Positions 8,025 through 15,131 are shown, numbered from the stretch's first letter. The stretch: 19,143 nucleotides of DNA from DATARR01 sp044868005 (GCA_044868005.1 JBIOVX010000109.1:1-19143), one strand, 5' to 3'. Notes: generated from the sequence alone by a model not told the origin. Numbers and translations are program-made.

Positions 8025-10589
8025 ATGAGAGCCAACGAACTTGTCCGCCGCTGGCGGACCCTTCTGGCGGCCGGCACTTTGGCGGCCGCCGCGTTCACCA
8101 CGGCGGCTGCGGCGCAGCCCATCGACCCGGGCCGAGGGGTAGATCCCAGGGTCGATTACAGATCGTTCGTCGAGATCGGTCCTTGGGATGACCGTAACTA
8201 TCAGGTCACCAAGGAGGACCTCGCCCTCCTGGCGCCCAACGAGCGCGAGCTGAAGGACCCCATCCCGGTCTTCTTCCGCATCGAGTTGCGCAAGTCCAAT
8301 CCCGGAATGCCGCGAATCGGCGTGCCCCAGTACCCACGGAGCGCGTTGCAGATCTTCGAGATGAAGTACGGCGGATATCTCGTCGATGGCTTGCTATTCC
8401 GCAAGGTGACGATCAGGAACGGGCGGTTCGTGGTCGTCCGGGAGCGCGGGATCACCCCTGAGCAGTTCGCGCAGGAGAAGGCGCTGACCTCCGACGTGCG
8501 CGTCACCTCGCCCACCGGCGGCGCCGAGTCCGCGGTGAAGATCCATCCGACCGATGCCAACAAGGTGGTCGCCGGCTCCAATGGGCCCGGCTCGGGCCAG
8601 ATCATGTGGTTCTCGACCAACGGCGGCTCTTCCTGGACCCAAGCCGCCGCCCTGCCGCAGGGGGGCACCTGCTGCGATCCCACGGTGGACTGGTCGTCGA
8701 ACGGCCAGTTCGCCTATACCTCGACCCTCGGCGGCTGCGGCGCGGTGTGCAACGTGTGGGTCTACCGCTCCTCCGACGGCGGCGCCACCTGGAACGATCT
8801 CGCGACCATCACTCCTGGCGACGGCCGGCGCGAGGTCACCTCGGCGAACACCAGCGACAAGCAGTACATCCACGTCGACAAGTTCGCCACCTCCCCCTTC
8901 AAAGACAACATCTACCAGTGCTGGCACGACAACAACGTCTTGAAGTTCTCCCGCTCCACCGACTTCGCCAACACTTGGAGCGCGCCTCTGACCATGTCGA
9001 GCGGCACCAGCCAATCCGGCATCGGCTGCGACCTGACGACGGACAAGAGCGGCAACGTCTACTACTTCTGGCCGGCGACCAACGGCAAGACGATCCTGGT
9101 GCGCAAGTCGACCAACGGCGGCTCGAGCTTCAACACGGTGGTCACCGTGGCCACCACGCAGGACGGCTACGACTTCGCCATCCCGGCGATGGAGACCCGC
9201 CGCGCCTTCATCTACGCCTCGGCCGATGCGGATCTCTCGAACGGCGCCTTCGCCAATTCGATCTACGCGGCTTGGACGGACACCACCGCTCCCGAGACGT
9301 CACCGCCCGCCAACAATCACGGGCGTATCCGCGTCGCCTTCTCCCGCGACGGCGGCGCCACCTGGTCGGTGCGCACGCCGCACGAGACGGCCGACGCCAA
9401 CACCGTGGACCGCTTCCATCCCTGGGTTGGCGTCGCACCGGACGGCAAGGTCTACGTAATGTTCTATGACACCCGCCGCAGCCCGACCCGGGTGGGCGTG
9501 GACATCTTCTACTCCGTCTCGACCAACGGCGGCGACACCTGGGCAACGCCGGTGCGCCTGACGAGCGTGCTCTCGCCGCAGATCGACACCAGCTTCGAGT
9601 GGGGTGACTACAACGGCCTCGACGTGGCCGGCAGTCAGCTCATCAGCATCTTCACCGACAATCGCAACGAGGGCGGGGGCTCGGCGGATTCGGTGGACGT
9701 CTACGCCGCCGGCTTCCAGGTCGGCGGCGGGCCGGGCAACACGCCGCCGGTGGTGACCATCACGGCGCCCGCCAACGGCAGCTCGTTCCCCGTCGGCAGT
9801 TCGATCAGCTTCAGCGGTACGGCCACCGACGCCGAGGACGGCAACATTTCCGCCAGCCTCACCTGGACCTCGAGCATCAACGGCACCATCGGCAGCGGCG
9901 CGTCCTTCAGCACCTCGGCGCTCTCGGCGGGAACCCACACCATCACCGCCTCAGTGACCGACAGCGGCGGCGCTCCGGGCTCGGCCCAGATCACGCTCAA
10001 CGTCACCAGCGGCCAGACGACGGTAACGTTCTTCTCGATCGCTTCCCAGGATGGCCGCATCTGGGAGTCGGGCGAGAACGGCAACGTCGGCGGCGGCGGC
10101 AACTCGACGGACAACACCACGATCGCCCTCCGCGTCGGAGACACCAACGCGGACGAGCAGTACAAAAACATCGTCTCGTTCGATACCTCGTCGATCCCCG
10201 ATGGTGCCACCATCGTCTCGGCGACCCTGAGCCTGGTGCGCGGCGCCATTTCCGGCGGCAACCCCTTTACCACCCATGGTCCCTGTGTCGCCGACATCAT
10301 CACCGGCGGCTTCGGCGGCTCGACGGCCTTCGCCTTCTCCGACTGGCAGGCGGCGGCAACGGCCAACGCCGTGGTGACCCTGTCGAACCCGACCGTCAAC
10401 GGCGCGGCTTCGACCGGCAGCCTCAATTCCGCCGGCTTGAGCGCCATCAACAAGACCGGTACGACGCAGCTCCGCCCCTACTGCACGCTGGGCGACGACG
10501 ACGACCTTCTCTTCGACTACATCGGCTTCTTCCCGGGCGAGACCGCCACACAGGCGAACCGCCCGCAATTGACCGTCACGTATCAGTAA
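8025..10589 (+). CDS. Exported Asp-box (sialidase-fold) protein with Ig-like and DNRLRE-type C-terminal domains
   Basis: This 854-residue protein starts at ATG 8025 after GGAG. An in-frame ATG at 7965 would put 20 residues ahead of a good signal peptide (MRANELVRRW, hydrophobic Ala-rich stretch, AAAAQ), so 8025 is preferred. Residues about 150-560 form a beta-propeller-like region with five Asp boxes: STNGGSSW (197), SSDGGATW (249), STNGGSSF (about 362), SRDGGATW (about 440) and STNGGDTW (about 499). An Ig/PKD-like module (NTPPVVTITAPANGSSF onward) covers about 572-663. The tail, about 666-854, has the DNRLRE pattern (FDTSSIPDGATIVSATLSLVRG). I see no sialidase Arg triad or FRIP motif, so glycosidase activity is unproven. 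It is likely surface-bound or secreted. Confidence 0.88.
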   Translation: MRANELVRRWRTLLAAGTLAAAAFTTAAAAQPIDPGRGVDPRVDYRSFVEIGPWDDRNYQVTKEDLALLAPNERELKDPIPVFFRIELRKSNPGMPRIGVPQYPRSALQIFEMKYGGYLVDGLLFRKVTIRNGRFVVVRERGITPEQFAQEKALTSDVRVTSPTGGAESAVKIHPTDANKVVAGSNGPGSGQIMWFSTNGGSSWTQAAALPQGGTCCDPTVDWSSNGQFAYTSTLGGCGAVCNVWVYRSSDGGATWNDLATITPGDGRREVTSANTSDKQYIHVDKFATSPFKDNIYQCWHDNNVLKFSRSTDFANTWSAPLTMSSGTSQSGIGCDLTTDKSGNVYYFWPATNGKTILVRKSTNGGSSFNTVVTVATTQDGYDFAIPAMETRRAFIYASADADLSNGAFANSIYAAWTDTTAPETSPPANNHGRIRVAFSRDGGATWSVRTPHETADANTVDRFHPWVGVAPDGKVYVMFYDTRRSPTRVGVDIFYSVSTNGGDTWATPVRLTSVLSPQIDTSFEWGDYNGLDVAGSQLISIFTDNRNEGGGSADSVDVYAAGFQVGGGPGNTPPVVTITAPANGSSFPVGSSISFSGTATDAEDGNISASLTWTSSINGTIGSGASFSTSALSAGTHTITASVTDSGGAPGSAQITLNVTSGQTTVTFFSIASQDGRIWESGENGNVGGGGNSTDNTTIALRVGDTNADEQYKNIVSFDTSSIPDGATIVSATLSLVRGAISGGNPFTTHGPCVADIITGGFGGSTAFAFSDWQAAATANAVVTLSNPTVNGAASTGSLNSAGLSAINKTGTTQLRPYCTLGDDDDLLFDYIGFFPGETATQANRPQLTVTYQ

Positions 10590-10597
10590 AACCTTCA

Positions 10598-10624
10598 TAG
10601 GGGCGCAGCATTGCTGCGCCCCTA
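10598..10624. terminator. Perfect palindrome between convergent genes, REP-like or bidirectional terminator
   Basis: Bases 10598-10610 (TAGGGGCGCAGCA) and 10612-10624 (TGCTGCGCCCCTA) are exact reverse complements around one central base. The hairpin lies between the stops of the Asp-box gene (10589) and the PqqB-like gene (10630). It has no T-run on either side, so it is not a canonical intrinsic terminator. GTAGGGGCGCAGC-type palindromes recur as dispersed repeats in many bacterial genomes, so it may be one copy of a repetitive extragenic palindrome that also blocks read-through. Copy number cannot be judged here. Confidence 0.65.
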
Positions 10625-10629
10625 CACAC

Positions 10630-11574
10630 CTACAGTTCGAATCCATCTTCCTCATCGAGGACGTGGAATCCCCGCGCCTCGATTGCCTTGCGCGCGGCTC
10701 CCTCCTTCTCGAGCGCCGGGTTCGAATGGTTCATGTGGGTGAAGTACACCCGCACCTTCCCCGCCTTCACCAGCGGCTCCAGCAGGTCCATCGATTGCGT
10801 GACCAGCGGGTGCTTGATCTTCGAGACATCGCGGTCCGGCAGCTCGTCGGGTGAGTAGAAGGTGGCGTCCAGGAGCGCGATGTCGACTTTCTCCGCCGCG
10901 AGCAGCTCCGGCAACGGACGCGTCCAGGTCTTCCAGGTATCCGTGTCCGGCACGTAGAGCAGGGTCTTGCGCGGACCGCGGATCAGGAAGGCCATGGTGT
11001 CGCTGTACTCGTCGCGATGGGGCACCTGGAAGGGTTCGACCGTGATCCCTTCCTCCAGCTCGAACGATTTTCCGGGCTGGAATTCGCGCAGGACGATGTT
11101 GCCCAAGCGGACGAGCTGGCTCCAGGGTCCGTTCGCCCGCAGGTACTCGGCCATGCGCGGCGAGGCCCAGACAGGGGTCTCCTTCGTGCTCAGGCTCTCG
11201 AAGCCGAAGTGGGCAAGGCCGAGATAGTGGCCGATGTGGGCGTGGGTGAGGAGCACGCCGTCCACCGGCGCGCGGTCCACCTTGCCCTCGGGATGAGCAC
11301 GGAAGGTGTGGATCTCCTCGATCTGCGCCGGCAGGTCGTGCGTGGCATCGACCAAGTAGACGTGCCCCGTCTTCGGCACGTGGATAGCGAGGCTCGCCAC
11401 GTGCCGCACGAGCTTGGAGTCCTTGCGGGCAAGCGAGCAGTTGGAGCAATCGCAGCCGGTCTGCGGCATGCCGCCGTCCTGGATCGTGCCGAGGACGACG
11501 ACGCGGGGGCCGGGGGGCGCCGCGGCGAACGCAACCGCGGCGGCGAGGAGGAGAGCGCTCATCAGGGTCCTCAT
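10630..11574 (-). CDS. Exported PqqB-like metallo-beta-lactamase-fold hydrolase
   Basis: This 314-residue protein has a short Sec signal peptide (MRTLMSALLLAAAVAFAAA). The order of motifs follows PqqB: VVVLGTIQDGGMPQTGCDCSNC (C41, C43, C46), LLTHAHIGHYLGL (H111, H113, H116), VPHRDEYSDTMAF (H186), LYVPDTD (D210) and YFTHMNHSNPAL (H280, H283). In the usual HxHxDH metal motif the Asp is replaced by G115. PqqB helps make the redox cofactor PQQ in the cytoplasm, but this copy is predicted exported and no pqqA, C, D or E is nearby. It is better called a PqqB-related hydrolase of unknown substrate. The first ATG supplies the positive residue of the signal peptide; an alternative ATG is at 11562. Confidence 0.82.
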   Translation of the reverse strand: MRTLMSALLLAAAVAFAAAPPGPRVVVLGTIQDGGMPQTGCDCSNCSLARKDSKLVRHVASLAIHVPKTGHVYLVDATHDLPAQIEEIHTFRAHPEGKVDRAPVDGVLLTHAHIGHYLGLAHFGFESLSTKETPVWASPRMAEYLRANGPWSQLVRLGNIVLREFQPGKSFELEEGITVEPFQVPHRDEYSDTMAFLIRGPRKTLLYVPDTDTWKTWTRPLPELLAAEKVDIALLDATFYSPDELPDRDVSKIKHPLVTQSMDLLEPLVKAGKVRVYFTHMNHSNPALEKEGAARKAIEARGFHVLDEEDGFEL

Positions 11575-11582
11575 GGGCCCCT

Positions 11583-11592
11583 ACGATACACT
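11583..11592. promoter_or_regulatory. Overlapping divergent -10 elements, candidate leaderless promoters
   Basis: Only 26 bases separate the divergent starts at 11574 (-) and 11601 (+). TATCGT on the minus strand (11588-11583) lies 8 bases before the minus ATG. TACACT on the plus strand (11587-11592) lies 8 bases before the plus ATG. Both have the T-A-n-n-n-T pattern and share two bases. There is no room for a leader with a Shine-Dalgarno on the plus side. No -35 is evident, so the assignment is inferential. Confidence 0.4.
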
Positions 11593-11600
11593 CGCCGGCG

Positions 11601-12467
11601 ATGCGCATCGTCTCCCTCGTCCCCAACGGCACGGAGATCCTCTTCGCTCTCGGGGCAGGGGATCAGGTGGTGGGCGTCAGCCACGAGTGCGACTATCCGG
11701 CGGAGGCGCGGCGCCGGCCGGTGCTCACGGGGAGCGCCCTGCGGTCCGGCATGAGCGCCGCGGAGGTGGACGCCGCCGTCTCCGCTCAGGTGGGCGGCGG
11801 CGAGAGCCTCTATACCCTCGACGAGGCGCGCATCGCCGAGCTGGCGCCGGACGTCATCGTCACCCAGCAGCTCTGCCCCGTCTGCGCGGTCTCGACGGCA
11901 CAGGTGGACGGCGCCGTGCGACCCCTCCCCCGCTGCCCCGAGGTGGTCTCGCTCGATCCCAAGACGCTCGGCGACGTGCTCGCGGACATCCGGCGGGTGG
12001 GCGAGCTCACCAGCCGAGCGGAGGAGGCAGCGGCGCTGGTCGCCGAGCTGGAACGGCGATTGGAGGCGGTGCGGGCCGCCGCAGCGAATAAGGTCCGCCC
12101 ACGCGTGCTGGCCCTGGAGTGGCTCGATCCACCGTTCGCCGGCGGTCACTGGGTGCCCGAGATGATCGAGATCGCCGGCGGCACCGACGTCGTCGGCCAA
12201 CCCGGCGGCCACTCCGCCCGCCTCACCTGGGAGCAGCTCGCGGAGCTCGATCCGGACGTGATCGTGGCCATGCCCTGCGGCTTTGACGAGACCGGCGCCC
12301 GCGAGCAGATCGCGGCCATGGCGGACCGGCCCGAGTGGCGGTCCTTGCGCGCCGTGCGCGAGGGCCGAGTCCACCCCGTGGACGCCAACGGCTGCTTCAG
12401 CCGTCCTGGGCCCCGCCTGCTGGACGGCATCGAGCGGCTGGCCGAGATCCTTCATAATAGGCCTTGA
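11601..12467 (+). CDS. BtuF-like (periplasmic-binding-protein fold) protein without signal peptide
   Basis: This 288-residue protein begins directly with the mature fold (MRIVSLVPNGTEILFALGAGDQVVGVSHECDYP), which is the cobalamin/iron-siderophore class III binding-protein pattern. It lacks any export signal, and no permease or ATPase gene is nearby. Conserved marks include IVTQQLCPVCAVS with C92 and C95, EWLDPPFAGGHWVPEMIEIAGG in the second lobe, and WEQLAELDPDVIVAMPCG. Orphan cytoplasmic members with this C-x-x-C and GHW-PEM pattern are often annotated cobalamin-binding, but their function is not established to my knowledge. The C-x-x-C could bind metal or be redox active; that is inference. 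It is divergent from the PqqB-like gene, and the next gene begins one base after its stop. Confidence 0.82.
   Translation: MRIVSLVPNGTEILFALGAGDQVVGVSHECDYPAEARRRPVLTGSALRSGMSAAEVDAAVSAQVGGGESLYTLDEARIAELAPDVIVTQQLCPVCAVSTAQVDGAVRPLPRCPEVVSLDPKTLGDVLADIRRVGELTSRAEEAAALVAELERRLEAVRAAAANKVRPRVLALEWLDPPFAGGHWVPEMIEIAGGTDVVGQPGGHSARLTWEQLAELDPDVIVAMPCGFDETGAREQIAAMADRPEWRSLRAVREGRVHPVDANGCFSRPGPRLLDGIERLAEILHNRP
12453..12458 (+). promoter_or_regulatory. Candidate -10 element for the AlbA_2 gene
   Basis: CATAAT, five of six to consensus, lies inside the 3' end of the BtuF-like gene and 10 bases before ATG 12469. A weak -35 (TCGAGC, 12430-12435) sits 17 bases upstream of it. With no clear Shine-Dalgarno before 12469, the downstream gene may have its own short-leader or leaderless transcript. 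Confidence 0.35.
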
Positions 12468-12468
12468 A

Positions 12469-13974
12469 ATGACCGGCTCCTCCTTCGACGGATTGCCCGT
12501 CAATTTTGAGGATCTGCTCCACGCCCGATCGATTGAGAGCAACCGGATCGAGCTCAAGGCGGGTTGGGACGATCGGATCAAGGCCGCCGTCGTGCGCACC
12601 GTTTGTGCGTTCGCCAACGATCTGCTCAATCTCGGAGGGGGATACCTGATTCTTGGCGTACGCGAGGAAGGGGGACGCCCCATTTTGCCTCCAGCCGGCC
12701 TCGGGACGCTCGATCTCGAACGGGTGCAAAAGGAGATCCGCGGGACCTGCAAGCGTATCGTCCCGGATTTCCTACCGTTCCTCTTTCCCGTCCACTATGA
12801 GGGCGTGCCGCTCCTCGTCGTCTGGGCGCCCGGCGGGGATACACGACCTTATCAGGCACCCGAGGATGTCAATGTTTCGGGGAGTCCCCTTCAGTTCTGG
12901 ATTCGGAGGGGGCCCGAGACCATCAAGGCCCAAGGAGAAGATCTCCGGCAGCTACTCGCCCTGACGTCTAAGATACCTTTCGATGACCGCCGCAGCCTGG
13001 AGGCGCGGATCGAGGATCTCTCGCCGCTCCTCGTCAGGCGGTTTCTGCATGACATTGGAAGCGATCTGGTCAAACACGAGCCGCCTCTGGAGGATCGCCG
13101 GATTTACCGCCTCCTGAACCTCGTCGTTCAGGTCAACGCTCACGAGGTTCCAAGAAACGTCGCTCTGCTGTTTTTCAACGAAGAACCCGATCGGTTTTTT
13201 CGCGGTGCCCACACGGAGGTCGTTAGATTCAGGGAAGAAGGCGATCTCCTCGAGGAGAAAATGTTCCGGGGTCCCATCCCTTATCAAATCAAGTCTGTCC
13301 TGGAGTATCTCGACAGTCTAGGCGGCTCCTTCGTCCAAAAAGTACCCGGTCAGGCCGAAGCCGAGAAGATCGTTCCCTATCCCTACGAGGCCATGGAAGA
13401 GGCGCTCGTCAACGCCTTTTACCATCGAAGCTATGAGGCGCCTCCCGAACCCGTCAAGGTCTACCTCTACCCGGATCGGATGGAGGTCATCAGCTATCCG
13501 GGGCCTGTACCAGGAATTCAGCCGAACCACTTTCTGCCTGGCGAATCAATTCCTCCCGTACCTGCTCGCAACCGGAGGATCGGCGACTTCCTGAAGGAGC
13601 TTCGGCTCGCCGAGAGACGCGGCACCGGGATTCCGAAAATCCAGCGCAAGATGCGCCAGAACGGGTCCCCCGAGGCTCGCTTCGATTTCGACGACGAGCG
13701 AACCTACTTTCGAGTGACCCTGCCCATTCATCCACGCTATCTCGCCATCCGGGCCGAGATGGAAGCCGCCGACCTGTGGGCACATGGTGACAAGCAGGCT
13801 GCCATTGAACGCCTGCAACGCGCCTTCGAGCAGCAACCCACCTCGTCGAGGTTGGCGGGTACACTCTCGGGTTACGCCCTCACATCCGGAGATAAGGATC
13901 TCGCCTATCGAACCTTGGAAGCCCATAAAGCCGCCACCAGACAGCCACAAGAGGCCGGAACCGATCCAGAGTAG
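12469..13974 (+). CDS. Schlafen/AlbA_2 DNA-binding plus HATPase_c_4 protein (RecG-related regulator type)
   Basis: This 501-residue protein carries the AlbA_2 (divergent AAA-4/Schlafen) domain at about residues 12-150: ESNRIELKAG at 23-32, CAFAND at 46-51 and LGGGYLILGVREEGGRP at 55-71. The middle part covers 170-300. The C-terminal HATPase_c_4-like region has EEALVNAFYHRSYE (310-323), VYLYPDRMEVISYPG (331-345) and the glycine box RRGTGIPKI (383-391). Residues about 425-501 form an extra helical tail (ADLWAHGDKQAAIERLQRAF) resembling TPR helices. Such proteins are usually annotated as DNA-binding transcriptional regulators; some members lie in defence islands. Codons ending in A or T are clearly more frequent than in neighbours, suggesting recent acquisition. 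ATG 12469 follows the previous stop by one base. Confidence 0.83.
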   Translation: MTGSSFDGLPVNFEDLLHARSIESNRIELKAGWDDRIKAAVVRTVCAFANDLLNLGGGYLILGVREEGGRPILPPAGLGTLDLERVQKEIRGTCKRIVPDFLPFLFPVHYEGVPLLVVWAPGGDTRPYQAPEDVNVSGSPLQFWIRRGPETIKAQGEDLRQLLALTSKIPFDDRRSLEARIEDLSPLLVRRFLHDIGSDLVKHEPPLEDRRIYRLLNLVVQVNAHEVPRNVALLFFNEEPDRFFRGAHTEVVRFREEGDLLEEKMFRGPIPYQIKSVLEYLDSLGGSFVQKVPGQAEAEKIVPYPYEAMEEALVNAFYHRSYEAPPEPVKVYLYPDRMEVISYPGPVPGIQPNHFLPGESIPPVPARNRRIGDFLKELRLAERRGTGIPKIQRKMRQNGSPEARFDFDDERTYFRVTLPIHPRYLAIRAEMEAADLWAHGDKQAAIERLQRAFEQQPTSSRLAGTLSGYALTSGDKDLAYRTLEAHKAATRQPQEAGTDPE

Positions 13975-14035
13975 CCCCTCGCCTGGTAGATGGCGATTGG
14001 CAGCGATCTTGGGGAGTAAAAACCCGCAGCCATCC

Positions 14036-14178
14036 GTCTAAACCTCTAGACGCCGAAAGGTGTCTAGTAGCACAGGCGGGAGAACCGGTTCATCGTGAGC
14101 CAATCCCGCCGCTGGTCCCCCGGACCGGCCTCCTCAAAAGATGCCCTTTAACGGGACCGCCGTGAGGGCATCCTTTTT
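14036..14178 (+). ncRNA. Candidate structured RNA: four consecutive hairpins ending in a U-run
   Basis: This region has no gene but almost continuous pairing. Hairpin 1 pairs 14046-14054 with 14059-14067 (nine pairs, GAAA tetraloop). Hairpin 2 pairs 14075-14081 with 14104-14110, plus an inner stem 14087-14091/14097-14101. Hairpin 3 pairs 14111-14118 with 14122-14129 and abuts hairpin 2. Hairpin 4 pairs 14140-14147 with 14165-14172 and is followed by TTTTT at 14174-14178. Hairpins 1, 2 and 3 each need one G-U pair, allowed only in the + strand RNA; the minus strand would have A-C mismatches there. The GNRA loop and terminal U-run agree with + strand. It could be an independent small RNA or the 3' untranslated region of the AlbA_2 gene, whose stop is at 13974. 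TTGGCA (13997-14002) and TAAAAA (14017-14022) are only 14 bases apart, a poor promoter. I match it to no known RNA family. Confidence 0.45.
14136..14178. terminator. Bidirectional intrinsic terminator
   Basis: GATGCCCT (14140-14147) pairs exactly with AGGGCATC (14165-14172), with an inner ACGG/CCGT stem (14151-14154, 14160-14163). On the + strand it is followed by C and TTTTT (14174-14178). On the minus strand it is followed by TTTT (14139-14136). It lies between the AlbA_2 gene (+) and the YheT-like gene (-), whose stop at 14179 directly abuts it, so it can end transcripts from both sides. Confidence 0.8.
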
Positions 14179-15123
14179 CTATGCCCCAGCAGCCCGCAGC
14201 CAGCCGATCACCTGGGCATCGACGCCGGTCCCGGTCCCCAGTCCCGCGTCGAGACCGCGCGGAAAAGCCACGTGGCCGCCGGCGGAGAGCCAGCGCACCT
14301 CCAGGCCGGGGGTGGGTTCCTTCAAGGCGGCGCGGACGGCTTGGGCGGGCACCATCGGATCGGTCTCGGAGTTGAGCAGCAGGGCGGGGATGCGGAGATC
14401 CCCGAGGCGCGACGCGACACTGGCGCGGGCGTAGTAGTCGTCGGCGCCGGCGAAGCCGAAGCGCGGCGCGACGATGCGGTCGTCCCACTCGCGGAGGGTG
14501 CGCAGGCGGACCGCCTCCTCCACCGGCAGCGGCACCGCCCGACGGGCGGCCACGGCGGCGTAGAGATCGTTGAGGCTCGCCAATAGATAGCGGCGGTAGA
14601 CCCAGCGCGACGGCAAGTCGATCTCCCGCTGCGAAAGCGCGAGGTCCAGCGGCGAGCAGACGGCGGCGGCGGCGGCGAGGCGCGGGTCGGCCTCCTCCGT
14701 GGCCAGCCGCAGCGCCACGTGCCCTCCCAGGGAGTAGCCGAGCGCGTAGATGCGCCGGTAGGAGGCCAGCTCCTCGCTCGCCAGCGCGGCGTGGAGATCG
14801 GCGGTGAGCCCCGCGTGGTAGAAGTCGCCGCTGCGGCGGTCGCAGCCGCGCAGGTTCAGCCGCAGGCAGGAGATCCCCGCCGCCTCGGCAGCGCGCGCGG
14901 CACGCAGCATGTAGTGGCTGCCGATGCCGCCGCCGAGGCCGTGGACGAGCACCAGCAGATCCTCACTCCCGGGCGCCTCTCGCAGAAGGCCCGTCACCGG
15001 CACCTCGCCGGTGACCGGATCCAGCACAGCCGTCTCCCACAAGCGCGCCTCCGGAGCAGGCCGCGGGCGCACGCCGTGGCGCAGGCGAGGAGCGATCGTC
15101 CAGATGTGGCCGCGGACCGACAT
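14179..15123 (-). CDS. YheT-like alpha/beta-fold hydrolase
   Basis: This 314-residue protein follows the YheT/ABHD1-3 pattern: LVHGLGGGIGSHYM (59-72, oxyanion region), CLRLNLRGCDRRSGDFYHAG (86-105), nucleophile S131 in GYSLGGH, WDDRIVAPRFGFAGADDYYARAS (213-235), D255 in NSETDPMVP and H284 in SAGGHVAF. The Ser-Asp-His triad is complete, so it should be an active esterase or lipase-type enzyme; the natural substrate of this family is not firmly known. No signal peptide is seen. ATG 15123 fits the family start; the frame continues upstream without support. There is no Shine-Dalgarno, but TACCAT lies 8 bases before the ATG. It is divergent from the YkgJ-type gene, and its stop touches a terminator. 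Confidence 0.88.
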   Translation of the reverse strand: MSVRGHIWTIAPRLRHGVRPRPAPEARLWETAVLDPVTGEVPVTGLLREAPGSEDLLVLVHGLGGGIGSHYMLRAARAAEAAGISCLRLNLRGCDRRSGDFYHAGLTADLHAALASEELASYRRIYALGYSLGGHVALRLATEEADPRLAAAAAVCSPLDLALSQREIDLPSRWVYRRYLLASLNDLYAAVAARRAVPLPVEEAVRLRTLREWDDRIVAPRFGFAGADDYYARASVASRLGDLRIPALLLNSETDPMVPAQAVRAALKEPTPGLEVRWLSAGGHVAFPRGLDAGLGTGTGVDAQVIGWLRAAGA

Positions 15124-15131
15124 GGCGGGAG

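Noticed and set aside
11414..12091. A 225-codon + strand frame overlapping the PqqB-like and BtuF-like starts
   Set aside because: It is out of frame with both well-supported genes and has shadow composition.
14036..14178. tRNA, tmRNA, SRP RNA, RNase P RNA or a known riboswitch
   Set aside because: I looked for cloverleaf arms with a TTCRA loop, the SRP core, RNase P conserved blocks, and riboswitch hallmarks (glycine, TPP, cobalamin, yybP-ykoY, ZTP). GGGGAGTA at 14011-14018 recalls yybP-ykoY, but the rest of that motif and a downstream target gene are missing.
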